Origin: Centrapalus pauciflorus
Taxonomy: Eukaryota; Streptophyta; Magnoliopsida; Asterales; Asteraceae
Reading direction: 5' to 3'
Assembly: GCA_020465985.1 (NCBI GenBank)
Contig: JAANYP010004305.1
Coordinates: 46,954-110,953 of the forward strand
DNA length: 64,000 nucleotides
This document shows, piece after piece, positions 1 through 10,255 of the stretch (positions are counted from its first letter, which is position 1; each line of letters begins with the position of its first letter). Both the position numbers and the translations under genes were made by a program. Under the pieces are notes generated by a model. That model was not told where the DNA came from. It was given only the letters and a program-made list of their open reading frames with translations, and did no database searches.

Positions 1-1962
1 ACTTCTCGTCATTAAACCTAAATGACGACTATCAAGGTTTTCCAAAGTCGAGCATTCCATCAACTTCTGAGCTAACAACGATAGAAGATGGGTCTCCAAC
101 AGAGAATGAACCTGAATTATCTACAAACGAGAATCAGACAAATACTTCTAACTCCGAGGACAGTGATCATGAGGAAGAGAATGTACAATCTGAGGTCGTA
201 CCCCCAGTAGGTGAAATAGGATCAAACTTAGGAGAGAATCTTCAAGTCGACGAGATTGAGACATCAAGGATAAACAAGGATCATCCGATTGAGAGTATCA
301 TATGGAATCTGAATACCGGTGTGAGAACTAGGAGTAGTGTGAATAATAACACGGGGTTGTTATCGATGATCAACGACTCTGAGGCGTATCACACATGTTT
401 ATATTCATGTTTCATCTCGCAAGTAGAGCCGAAGAATGTGCAAATGGCACTGAAAGACAACTCTTGGGTTGAAGCCATGCAAGAAGAACTGTCACACTTC
501 AGAAAACTTGAAGTGTGGGAGTTAGTGCCGTTACCTCGAGGAGAAGTTGCAATAGGGACTAAATGGGTCTTTAAGTGCAAAAGGGATGATCGAGGTAGAG
601 TTACACGTAACAAGGCAAGACTTGTGGTGAAAGGATTCAACCAATAAGAGGGAATTGATTACAACGAAGTGTTTGCACCAGTGGCAAGGCTCGAGGCAAT
701 TCGTCTGTTTTTGGCCTTCGCGTCCTTCAAAGGGTTTTAGGTCTATCAACTTGACGTAAAGAATGCATTCCGGTACGGCAAGGTGAAGGAACTGGTGTAC
801 GTCGAACAACCGCCTGAGTTTACTGATCCAAAGTATCCCGACAGAGTATATCGACTTGATAAGGCTCTGTATGGATTGCATCAGGCACCAAGGGCGTGGT
901 ATGAGACGCTGTCAACTCAACTTTTGGACAACGGGTTTGAAAGAGGGAGAACTGATAGTACATTGTTCGTGAAGAGAAAAGGAGAAGACTTTATCTAGGT
1001 ATAAGTGTACGTGGATGACATCATTTTCGGGTCATCAAACGAACAGACGTGCAAAGACTTTGAAAATGTCATCAAGTCAAAGTTTGAGATGAGTGCTATG
1101 GGAGAGCTGAACGTCTTTCTGGGTTTCCAAGTTGAACAAAGGAAAGAGGGCATGTTTATCCATCAGACGAAGTATGTCTACGACATTTTGGAGCACTTTG
1201 GGATGGAAGGAACTAAGCTGACCGCTCACTTTAGTACTCCGATTCAAGTGAATCACAATCTCGGATCGGGTACAGAAAGTGATACTAATGTGGATCCAAC
1301 TTTATATCGGGCCATGATCGGGTCACTCATGTATTTAACTGCTCTAAACCTGACATTATGTTTGTTGTGTGTATTTGTGCTAGGTTCCAAGCTAATCCGA
1401 AAGAAATGCATTTGAAAGCCATGAAGCGGATTCTACGATACCTGAAGTCGAAACCGAAGCTGGGACTTTGGTATCATGCTGATCGAGATCTGGAATTGGA
1501 GGCATACACGGATTCTGATTATGATGGATGCAGCTTGAACCGGAAATCAACAACTAGAGGTTGTCGGTTCCTTGGAGGGAGGCTTGTATCCTGGCAATGC
1601 AAAAAACAAACTTCGGTAGCCGTGTCAACGTGTGAGGCCGAATTTGTAGCTGCTGGTAGTTGCTGTTCATAGGTTTTGTGGATACAACAACAATTGCGGG
1701 ATTATGGTTTGACTTACACTCATACTCCCATTAGGATAGATAATCAGTCTACAATTGCCAGAACTAATAATCTAGTTAACATAGTAAAACAAAGCACATA
1801 GACATAAGACATCATTTAATACGTGATTGTGCTGAAAAGAATTTGATAAACCTGGTAAAAGTTGCAACAGAAGATAATAATGTAGACTTATTCACTAAAG
1901 CATTTGATAAGTCACGCTTTGAGTTGTTAGTTCAACTAAATGGTATGCGTAATCCAGAGTAA
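1..1962 (+). pseudogene. Copia pol remnant: integrase-RT linker, reverse transcriptase and RNaseH (element A)
   Basis: This is the C-terminal part of a Ty1/copia polyprotein. From left to right one sees the acidic integrase-RT linker (about 1-320), the RT N-terminal block with the motif FKCKRDDRGRV, the LYGLHQAPRAWY block, the catalytic YVDDI near 1008, and the RNaseH blocks AYTDSDYDGC (about 1502) and CEAEFVAAGSCCS (about 1632). It ends at a TAA at 1960-1962, matching the pol end of element C. It is broken by in-frame stops at about 645, 739, 996 and 1002, a frameshift near 1340-1390 and another near 1785. The reaction was RNA-templated cDNA synthesis and removal of the RNA strand inside the particle. 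Family assignment is firm; activity is excluded. Confidence 0.9.
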
Positions 1963-2490
1963 CTTGACCTTAGTAGTTTTTTTTCTTTCTTTTTAAGTAA
2001 GTAAGTAGCTTAGTAGATTTTCTTTCCTTTTATAGTAAGTTAGTAGGTTAGTTTATAAGCGTATCTTAAAAATGAAAAAGAAAAGAAAAAAGAGAGAAAA
2101 TCTTAAATAATTTCAAAAAAAAAAAAGAGAATATTGAAAAATGAGTTAAGTCTTAGAGTTTAAGGTTCAAAGTGATGAAAATTAGCACCGTCTAAACAAA
2201 CTCTAAGTGTTGAGCTTTCACACATAATGCACCATAAATTCTAAGTGATATACATTTTCTTGTTTGATGTGTTGGTAGGCATAATACATGAAGGAAATCC
2301 TAACAGCTAATAAAATAATCAAGAAAATGTCATATAACTAACTTAGATGTATGACCAAATGGCCTTAATTTCTATGCTAGAGACATACAGACAATGATTA
2401 TAAATGAGGTATGCAAATTTATCTGGGGGATGTATAGCAACATCAACATACATCTTAAACAAAGAAAAGAAATATTTTGAAAAGAAAAGG

Positions 2491-2674
2491 GAGTCAAAAC
2501 AAGTCTCTTTGTTGTACGTAAGTAAAGACCCGTCACCTCTGTTTTGACTCAAGTTAGCAAAATAAGTCGCTTTGTTGTACGTAAGTACAGACTTGTCACC
2601 GCTGTCTTGCTAACTTTAAAGGAACTCTAAGACAAACTAAGACACTCTGTTTTATGTAAATACAGAACTGTGTC
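2491..2674 (+). other. Three tandem hairpins with conserved GTAC-rich loops (element A)
   Basis: Hairpin 1 (2491-2550) has perfect 11-bp arms, GAGTCAAAACA at 2491-2501 and its complement at 2540-2550. Hairpin 2 (2551-2615) has different arms, AAGTTAGCAA against TTGCTAACTT. Hairpin 3 (2641-2674) pairs GACAC with GTGTC and TCTGT with ACAGA. The loops share the core TTGTACGTAAGTA or a close variant, so arm sequences differ while loop and geometry stay. The loops of hairpins 1 and 2 contain GTAAGT, a plant 5' splice-site consensus. The same array is at 41000-41183 in element C. Function unknown; the pattern looks like selected RNA structure. Confidence 0.6.
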
Positions 2675-3957
2675 CGACGTTTGCATTTTAAAGAAAATTC
2701 CAATACCGAAAAGTTGTAATCATTGTGTATCTGCCTTGATCATAGAAGTATATCTAAGTATGAGACACGTAAGGTAGTTTCTTGATAAATAAAAAGGCCA
2801 AGGGAATTTCCTAAGTGTTAAATGTTTAAAGGGAAAATCATACCGACAATCGACTTGGAATGTATATCACGACAAACAACCAAAGGAATAAAAAATTCCT
2901 AAGTGTGAAAGTGAAATACTGAAAGTGCGTTTGACATCGCTATCTGATTGAACCTTCTTTGACTTTCTCGCAAAAATATTTTATAGTTAGTATAAGTTGT
3001 AATTTTTACAAAAAAAGTACTTTTGAGTAGTTTTAATTTCATTTTACTTTATTTTATTTTATATTTTTTATTTTATTTTATTTTACTTTAAGTAGGATAA
3101 TGGTCAAAGTTACTAGGATGCATTTTTGGTTGAAGAAAGAACTATTGCGTGAACATTTGTTGCTTAGTGTGAATGTTTTTGCAAAGTTGGAAAAATTTCG
3201 TTACATGAAAAAGTTGAATTTTATTCAAGAATTTTCAAAATTTTCACTTAAGTTCGAAAGCCAGACAAATTCGAAGTTACCTTCGAACTTTCTGGAAGTT
3301 CGAACTTAAGATAAGTTCGAAGGTAGTTAATATAAATAGGTCAACAGTACTTCATTTAAGACACCTACCCTCGAATTTAAAATCTCGAACTTGTCTCCGG
3401 CGATCTCGAACATATCTTCGAATTTACCGACATTTCGAATTTCTTCCTATTGCTCGAAGTTTCTCACTGTTTCTCGAACCTTTTCACATACTTAGGGATA
3501 TTAAACCTACAATATCTAAGTAAGTGTAAGATTGGGGTGTTTTTGTGTTTAAATTCGAGGATTTTTAAGTTTTATGTCATTTAAAACTAGATGACTTTAA
3601 ATCACAAGTTGTAAAAGCTAAAACTTAAAATAAATGATGCATAACTTAGATAAGAACCTAATAGGACTAGATTACACGATTAATTAAGTCAAATGGGGTT
3701 AAAATCATGGGTTTTAAGTTGAAAGTGACCGACTTCGAATTTGTTCTTCAGGTTCGAACTTGTCAGAAAGTTCGAACTTGTTGAAATATCTATAAGTTCG
3801 AAGTCAGTCATGTTCGAATGGATGCTTCAAACTTAATTAAGTTCGAATGCTTTTTAACATTCTCGAATTTATCTAAGTTCGTATGTGTTGGACTTCGAAC
3901 TTAATCAAGTTCGAAGTTATACAAATTCGAATATAACAAATTTAAATTTTGAATTAA

Positions 3958-3990
3958 TTTCTAATTTTTCATTGGTGATTTTGTGTGCAG
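3958..3990 (+). promoter_or_regulatory. Splice-acceptor-like site before the env-like ORF (element A)
   Basis: A TTTCTAAT branch-like motif at 3958-3965 is followed by a T-rich tract and TGTGTGCAG with AG at 3989-3990. Coding similarity to element C and to the D env-like protein starts right after the AG. Element C has the same arrangement at 42488-42520. No experimental support is available here. Confidence 0.5.
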
Positions 3991-6974
3991 ATATTGGAGA
4001 CCATGCCTTTTATAATAAGCATAATATGGTCATGGTTGTGGATCTACAATTGCCAGAGGCTCAGCCCTACCATCCTATGATAGAGTTCCTGACGCAGTCT
4101 AGAGTATCATATGCACTCACGCATAATCTGCCAATCACTCTGACATATGTGAGGCAATTCTGGGAGCACCTACAAGTGGATTGTACCGTTAACCCTACTG
4201 TGCTACGTACAAGAGTAGGCGGTCAACCTATTGTCTTTTCTGCAAATATGTTGAGGCAGATTTTGCAATTGGGCACCGAAGATAAGGAAGCAGGCCCAAA
4301 TAGATTTCCCATTGCCCATAAGGCAAATGGCATTTTTGAGAATGGGTTATGCGCAAGACATAACGAAGGCGTCTTACGTAAAAAGTGGATTAATTGGACA
4401 ATGAAGGTATCTGGTCCATGTCATTATGGTGTGTTTTGCACCAAAGAAGGCAGGTTCGACACTATTGTGTCAAAGCTGCAATCTGCTCTGATTGCCCTGG
4501 TGTACATAAAAGGTTCAACTTTTCGAAGATGTTTTTTGGGGAGTTTGTCCACCAGATAACTGCTTCGGCCAGAGAACCATTTTTTATGTATCCTCGATTC
4601 ATCATGATAATTATCCGACACTTTTTGCCGAATCTCCCACCACTTCCTGACCAAAGTGGTGTTGCTTTAATCACAAGCGTATTTTTTTTTTGACATCCAG
4701 ACCCATAATGTACGAAGGGCTGAGCAGGTCAGGCCTCAGGTGGCACCGTTGTTTGGTGCAGTGATAGATCCTGATTTTATTGCTCCGGAAGGAGAAAATT
4801 GGATAGTTGAAGCACCCCCTCAACAGCAGCAACAACAGCAACCTCAGAGAGCACCGACAAGACGCACACCGGTTGCAAGAACGATCCCCCGCTCACAATC
4901 GCCTACTGAAGCTGTTGGGCCATCAAGTTCGGTTCCACAATTTGACAAACGGGAACAAACTTTGGAGGAAATCTGGGCATAAGGAGCAGCAGCAGAGGAA
5001 GATATAACTGAACAGTTGGTTCAAGACATTTTGGAACCACCAGCTGAGGCAGATGACATTTTCAAGGAGATAGATGAATATCAACCTCCTGTTGCCGAGT
5101 CCGTAGGCACAGAAGGTCATACTGAGGGAGAAGAAGCTAGGGAACAGTTTGAGGCTGAGGGTCAAGTCGAGACTGCCTCTGAGTCTGAATCTGAATCTAG
5201 TTCTGAGGAGACAGAGGCTGAAGATCCGGCTGTTACCATCGGCAGATATGGATCTAGAGTGGTTGTTAGCCGAAGGAAGATGACAAGGCCCGTAATTCGT
5301 GATGAAGAGGCCGAAGATTCAGATTTTGATTTAGAAGAAGAATCTCCAGTTGCCCCTAGGCATAAAGCAAAAAGGCATCGATTCATGCAGGGAGCTCCAT
5401 CTACTTCTGCTATTCCATCTGAGTCAACTGCTGCTCCATCCACATCAACCGCTGCTCCATCAACATCCGCTTCCATTCCATCCACCTCGAGTCCATTCAT
5501 TGAAAATCAGCGGTTTACAAATTTGAAGAGCAAAGTGGACTTCCAAACAGTTCAAATATACCAGCTTTCAACAGTAGTCAAAGAATTGCAACAACATAAT
5601 TCAAGGCTGGAGTTAGAAAATGCAAAGCTTCAAACGACTGATGCTGCTCAGCAAGAAGATTTGACGACTCAGCATTCTCAAATTCTAACTATGCAGACCC
5701 TGATTGAGCAAATTTAATGAAAGATCTTCAAGCTCAGGGGTAGAGCAGCTGCAGAGGAGATGAGCTCAGGAGAGTTCAAAGAGATGATGAAGAAGGCGAT
5801 GATCCCGGCATGCAGAACGAAAGTGAGCTAGCAGATCTTTCTCAACAGACTGCTCAGCAAGCTAATATTCAGGGGCTGCCTGAGTCTTCGGGTACAGGAG
5901 GAGGTGAAGGTAAAGATAAAGGCAAGGATCCAGAGGCGACAAAGCTAATTAATCAGGAAATAATTGGAGCCTTGGCCGATATTGAAGATGAAGAAGTAAT
6001 GTTCGATTTTTAGAATGAAGTAGAAGACCTTGAAGAAGGGGAGTTCGTCCCAGAAGACGTTGCATATTGGAGATCTGATGACGAGGTTTTGGTTGATGAA
6101 GAATATGAAGCCAATGAGATCATCATTTAACAACATCCTATCACAGATACATACACTACGGCAGAACAGAACATGATAGACATCGATGTGTTTAAGGATG
6201 CTCTAAATGTTGAATCAGAAAGTGTGGAGCCTGATAGGGAACTCGCAAATGAAGAGAAAAGAAAGCTATGGTTCAGAAAGGAAGAAAAATGTCTGAGTTA
6301 GCTGTGAAGGAAAAGATGAAAGTGCCGATTGCTGGAAAGCTGTTAGGGAGCATTCTTAGTTGGTTCTTTGATCGAGAACTGCAGCTTTTTATTATTAATA
6401 GAAAGGATGGCCTACAGTATCAAAGGAGAAGATTGAAGGACTTCAATTCACTTCCTAAAGTTGAGATAAAGGCCTTAGCACGGAAAGAGCTCGTCAACAT
6501 CGGAGACGATCCCTATGCTGAAGTATTTGCGAAGATTATTAGAAGGGAAGGGAGGTCTAGAAAGTTTGAAAAGCTAAATCCATGAGTAGGAAGGAGGATA
6601 ATGGATCATACGAGAATCGATCCTCTAACTAGCAGACCCTGGATGAAGATGTATTACAAACCAGTTGATGTTTGAATAAGGTTCCTCTGAAGTCAATGCC
6701 TCAAGACGTTTTAGGCAATCTGAACTGGTGGTATGTGGAAAGTGAGACAGGCGAAGCAATTATGGAAGACCTTGAAGAAAAAGTGATTCTGAGAGTGTAC
6801 GATCCATTGCACCTGGTCAACTTATCCAAAGATGATCTGCTTAAACTTCATGTCCAAAAAATCTCTTATGATGCACATATGAAGACTGAAGGCAAAAAAT
6901 ATCAAAATGTGGTAAAGGTTTGCGTTGAACAGGGACTTCATGCAGGTAGCATTTTGAATAGGCCTAGTACTTAG
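3991..6974 (+). pseudogene. Sirevirus env-like (third) ORF, decayed (element A)
   Basis: The remnant has three parts. An N-terminal domain (about 3991-4660) carries the NKHNMV start, a conserved QFWEHLQVD motif and the MYPRF motif. A low-complexity middle (about 4740-5720) has a Gln tract, acidic and Ser-rich segments, an APSTS repeat and a coiled-coil-like stretch. A conserved C-terminal domain (about 6250-6974) has WFFDRELQLF and LSKDDLLKLH. The same order is seen intact in the 952-residue ORF of element D and broken in element C. Lesions include frameshifts near 4450-4550 and 4690 and stops near 4979, 5715, 6011, 6583 and 6673. No signal peptide or membrane helix is visible, so env-like is a positional label only. 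The role in the element is unknown. Confidence 0.75.
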
Positions 6975-6998
6975 ACAAATTGAATATCTAGTTAGAAT

Positions 6999-7043
6999 CT
7001 ATCGTCAAAAGAGAGTCTGTTAGTGCATCTTGTGTGACGATAG
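6999..7043 (+). promoter_or_regulatory. Polypurine tract and LTR edge inside an inverted repeat (element A)
   Basis: CTATCGTC at 6999-7006 is complementary to GACGATAG at 7036-7043. Between them lie a decayed polypurine tract (AAAAGAGAG) and the first bases of the 3' LTR (TGTTAGTG from 7018). In element C the tract is AAGGGGGAG and the repeat is 9 bp. The polypurine tract primes plus-strand cDNA synthesis. Confidence 0.6.
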
Positions 7044-7589
7044 CAGTCTAAGTGTAGATAATCTTTTGTAATAGTTCAGGCCTTTGTAATTGCACGCTAA
7101 TACATATGTTTGATATTGGTTGTATATATGTTTGATCTTATTTGTGATTGAAGTTCAAACATAAGTTCAAAGATAAGTTCAAACATAAGTTCAAAGGTAA
7201 GTTCAAACATAAGTTCTAGAACAAGTTCAAAGACAATTTCTAGAATAAGTTCAAAGCCAAGTTCGAACTTAATGGTGGACAAGTTCGGGGGCTTGGGCCT
7301 TCACGAACTTGTCTAGGCCAAGTTCGAATTTAAGGGTTATAATTAAGGGTTAATCAGTTTTGATTAACGATCTTTGCAGAAATTCGTGTGTGAGGCGATT
7401 ACGAACTTGTGAGCGATTAGCAGAGAGTTTTGGAGAGATTCACATGTCGGGACGTTCGTCGTTACGTCTATCATCATGTTGGTCTCCGTGTTTCGTGTGT
7501 GTGATCAATCCGTTAAACCCCTAACGAGGATTCCGCACTCGTTGGACGGTGTCGCGTCAAGATTGGATCCGTAGGTAGGTGACCTTATA
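7018..7589 (+). repeat. 3' LTR of element A (572 bp)
   Basis: It starts TGTTAGTGCATC after the polypurine tract and ends near ACCTTATA, at the position where LTRs of the same family end before the primer site (10240, and 52146 on the minus strand). The 5' LTR of element B is also 572 bp. A TATA-like TATAATTAA is at 7338-7346. The U3 part contains AAGTTCAAA tandem repeats. The end is less certain than the start because the terminal CA has become TA. Confidence 0.8.
7148..7275 (+). repeat. Tandem AAGTTCAAA repeats in U3 of element A
   Basis: Around nine degenerate copies of a 12-14-bp unit, AAGTTCAAA followed by CATA, GATA or GGTA, lie upstream of the TATA-like box and grade into AAGTTCGAAC. 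Element C has a similar shorter array at about 45717-45790. Position and periodicity suggest a U3 enhancer array; this is inference. Confidence 0.65.
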
Positions 7590-7882
7590 TCACGTGAGCT
7601 ACTTAAGGAAAAGTCTGGTGTCCGAGAGGGAACCATAGACTGATCACTCAGAGATAAAGGTTGACGAACGACTAAGGTTCGTTGATGAGCCGGAATGCAT
7701 ATTGGAAACAAAAGTCAAGAAACTTTGAAACAAGGAGATTAAGATGGTGCTGGTCAAATGCAAGCATCATAGGGGAGCTAATCACACTTGGGATTCTAAA
7801 GAGGACATGAAGACTAACTACCCATGTTTGTTTAGCACACCATGACTTTGCGGACGAAGTATAGGTGTGGTGGAGCCCATGC
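7590..7882 (+). pseudogene. Ty3/gypsy chromovirus pol C-terminal tail
   Basis: The translation shows the end of a chromovirus integrase: a block containing VDEPECILETKVKKLRNKEI, then a chromodomain-like tail with VKCKHHRGANHTW and EDMKTNYPCLF. This order and the TW..EDM...YP.LF signature are typical of Tekay/Del-type chromoviruses, where the tail is thought to help target integration to chromatin. It is truncated on the left by the LTR of element A, and an in-frame TGA lies soon after the CLF. It is followed directly by a TGTAACATCCC LTR, as expected at the 3' end of such an element. Confidence 0.75.
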
Positions 7883-9592
7883 TGTAACATCCCTACTTTT
7901 TAATTACTTGTAATTTACGATTAAAGACTCATTTAAATGTATTAATGAATTATCATTTCGGTTTAAGCAAATTTCATCCACAATTTTAGATATGAAAAAT
8001 GATGAGGAGAAATCCTCATCGTTGTTTTTTGAGCAAGCATAACAAATGGAAACCGACATAGACACTTAAAAGAATGCAAATAAGAAAATACGAAGTTGAG
8101 GGGTGTAATTTGGAATTAATGCAAGTAAACAAATATAAAGGAAAGGATTGCTCATTTATGCAATATCACGCTCTCTCTCTCTCCTCTCAAGCGTCTCTCT
8201 CTCTCCTCTCAAGCGTCTCTCTCTCCTTCTCTCTCTAAAATCCACGGCTTTATCATCAAGAATCCGAAAATTGTTAGAATCAAGTGCTAGAAATCTGGAA
8301 TCAAGCTAATTGGAAGGAAATATAACTTGTACAACCATCGATTTAAGGTAATATTCACTCAAACTTGTGATTCATGAAGATTAGGGTTCGGTTTTTACAA
8401 GAACCGAATCAAAGATTTTTGTTATAAATGTTATTGCATATTGGAGATTCTTATAAATATGATAAAATCGAGTACTAGTGAAACTATATATTGAATTTCA
8501 ACTTCTGATTCGGACTCTGTATGATTTTGAAATTACTATGTGTTTTTAGTGGGTGTGTTCATCGACAATGATAAAAAAATGGACAAAAAGGTGTTGATTT
8601 GGTACATATAAGTTATATATCATGTTATAAGGTGTTAAAAGCGTACAAATGAGTTCATATCAATAGTTCTTAGTCGCAAAACATGCATAAATTACCAAAA
8701 GTGAAAATCTGGAAATAGTGGAAAAGTACAAGTGTGAAATTCGGATCTGATGAACATAATTCGGGCTATCCGAATTTTGGACCTAGTCACAACTCGGATA
8801 CATCCGAGTTCGGGACATATCCGACTTCGGACCATATGCAATCTCAAATGGAAAATCTTGAAAATCATTAAGTGTAGAGACTAATTTCGGATCAATAGAT
8901 CATCTAAATTTCGGGTCATGTATCATCCGAATTTCGAATGAGGTTGCAAACAAAAAGACTAAGGATGAACCTCGGGCCATCCGGATTTCTGGTAATCAGA
9001 AATTCGGCTGTGGTCCGAATTTCAGTTCATTTTACTTAACTTTTCATAATCAAGTTTTAAGCAAATACTAACACTCAATCACTATTACACTGATATAACA
9101 GGATCTTTGTGGTGTTGACTTACACACATTGATTCAGAGCCAGTTTACACTGAGTAAACCACTGTGAGTAATAGATTATTATTCGAACAGTTATTGTCTT
9201 CGCATTCACTTTTCAATTTTCAATGGCATGTTCATGTTGTTCAATATACATCAATTGGCACTCACATATGATTCGTTGTTATGATGCACACTCGTACTTG
9301 ACATGTGATAAACATGTAGCCAGCGTTCTATTGAAAGTGCATCTTATAATTCATGCTTGCACTGCATGATTATTACTTCATAATCTGATTCGACCAGGAC
9401 TGGGGCTGACAGCAAACCACTGTCGGGGACTGATTATCCCATTCACTATCCTGGTCAGGTTCGGCACATCCCCGATCAGCATTTTGAACTGCCAACCCCC
9501 ATGCTTGCACTGCATGGTTTTTACTTGTAATGGGGCTTGCACTGTCCGTTTTCACACTAGTTTGTAAAGAAATATCTGTTGAATATATAATC
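7883..9592 (+). repeat. Chromovirus 3' LTR, truncated by element F
   Basis: It begins TGTAACATCCC directly after the pol tail and runs at least 1.7 kb to the start of the F LTR at 9593. It contains a CT-rich microsatellite (8169-8237) and a stretch dense in TTCGG/CCGAA motifs (about 8735-9035). No coding region is visible. The natural 3' end is not seen. Confidence 0.65.
8169..8237 (+). repeat. CT-rich repeat with AAGCGT spacers
   Basis: Runs of CTCTCTCT are separated twice by CTCAAGCGT, giving a roughly 24-bp higher-order repeat inside the chromovirus LTR. Confidence 0.8.
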
Positions 9593-10240
9593 TGTTGGTA
9601 CATCCTGTGTGACGATAGCAGTCTAAGTGATCCAACATTGTGGTTTAGCAAGTGTTTGTTATATATGTTTATATGTGGTTGATATTTATTAGTGTTTGTA
9701 TGTTTGAACTTGATGTAACGTATTACAAGAAGTTCAAACATAATGTACAAAGATAAAAATCAATCATAAGGTAATAACATAAGTTTCAACACTTAGTTGT
9801 TTATATGAAATGCTAGATTCGAATTATTTAAGGCTTGGCATTCGAATCTGTGATACATTCGAATGTGGCCATAGATTCGAATGTGCCCAGATTCGAGAAT
9901 GTCATTATGGACAAACTCGAATGGGCCTTGGGCCAGATTCGAGTTTGGCCCATAACAGACTCGAATCAGGGTCTATATTTAGGGATAGACTCGAGATATT
10001 ATCAGACTTTTTGCAGAATTCGTGAGGGATTAAGCATAAAGCGATCTCGAGTCTATCAGCTTGGTGTGTGTTCTTTCGGAGAGAATCAGTTCGTAGGATC
10101 GTTCGTGTGTCGTTCGTTCAGCCTCTGATAGTCTCCGTGTTTCGTAGTTGAGAGTTGTTTCCGTCTACCCGTTAACGAGGATTCCGCACTCGTTGACGGC
10201 TCCGCGTCTAGATTTATCTCGTATAGTGGTAGACCTTACA
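9593..10240 (+). repeat. 5' LTR of element F (648 bp)
   Basis: It starts TGTTGGTACATCCTGTGTGACG and ends ACCTTACA, immediately before the primer site. A TATA-like TATATTTA is at 9974-9981 and is preceded by many ATTCGAAT-type motifs. The 3' portion (GTTAACGAGGATTCCGCACTCG) is strongly conserved with LTRs A and C. It interrupts the chromovirus LTR on its left. Confidence 0.88.
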
Positions 10241-10242
10241 AG

Positions 10243-10255
10243 TGGTATCAGAGAC
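10243..10255 (+). promoter_or_regulatory. Primer binding site, initiator tRNA-Met (element F)
   Basis: TGGTATCAGAGAC lies 2 nt after the LTR end and is complementary to the 3' end of plant initiator tRNA-Met. It primes minus-strand cDNA synthesis. Confidence 0.92.

Larger units (their letters stand above)
1963..3990 (+). other. Long noncoding spacer between pol and env-like ORF (element A)
   Basis: About 2 kb without a credible ORF. It is AT-rich with TTTTATTTTA runs near 3040-3090, carries three tandem hairpins at 2491-2674 (separate entry), a cluster of TTCGAA-type motifs at about 3250-3940, and ends in a pyrimidine-rich tract and TTGTGTGCAG at 3981-3990, exactly where the env-like reading frame becomes conserved. 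The spacer is co-linear with 40467-42520 of element C, so it belongs to the element and is not a random insertion. Confidence 0.75.
1..7589 (+). mobile_element. Element A: 3' part of a Sirevirus-like Ty1/copia retrotransposon
   Basis: The window opens inside a copia pol gene and runs through RT-RNaseH, a 2-kb noncoding spacer, a decayed env-like ORF, a polypurine tract and a 3' LTR. The extra ORF after pol and the relatives F and B with long two-zinc-knuckle gags fit the Sirevirus lineage of Ty1/copia. The 5' LTR, gag and integrase lie outside the window. Element C (39336-46112) has the same layout and is the closest relative. Every ORF carries stops or frameshifts, so the copy is dead. Confidence 0.85.

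Noticed and set aside
3100..3309. 69-residue ORF in the element A spacer
   Set aside because: The matching stretch in element C (about 41620-41830) is interrupted by stops, so it is not a conserved protein.
3250..3940. Heat-shock elements
   Set aside because: The motif is TTCGAA with no two-base gap between TTC and GAA, so it does not fit the heat-shock consensus.
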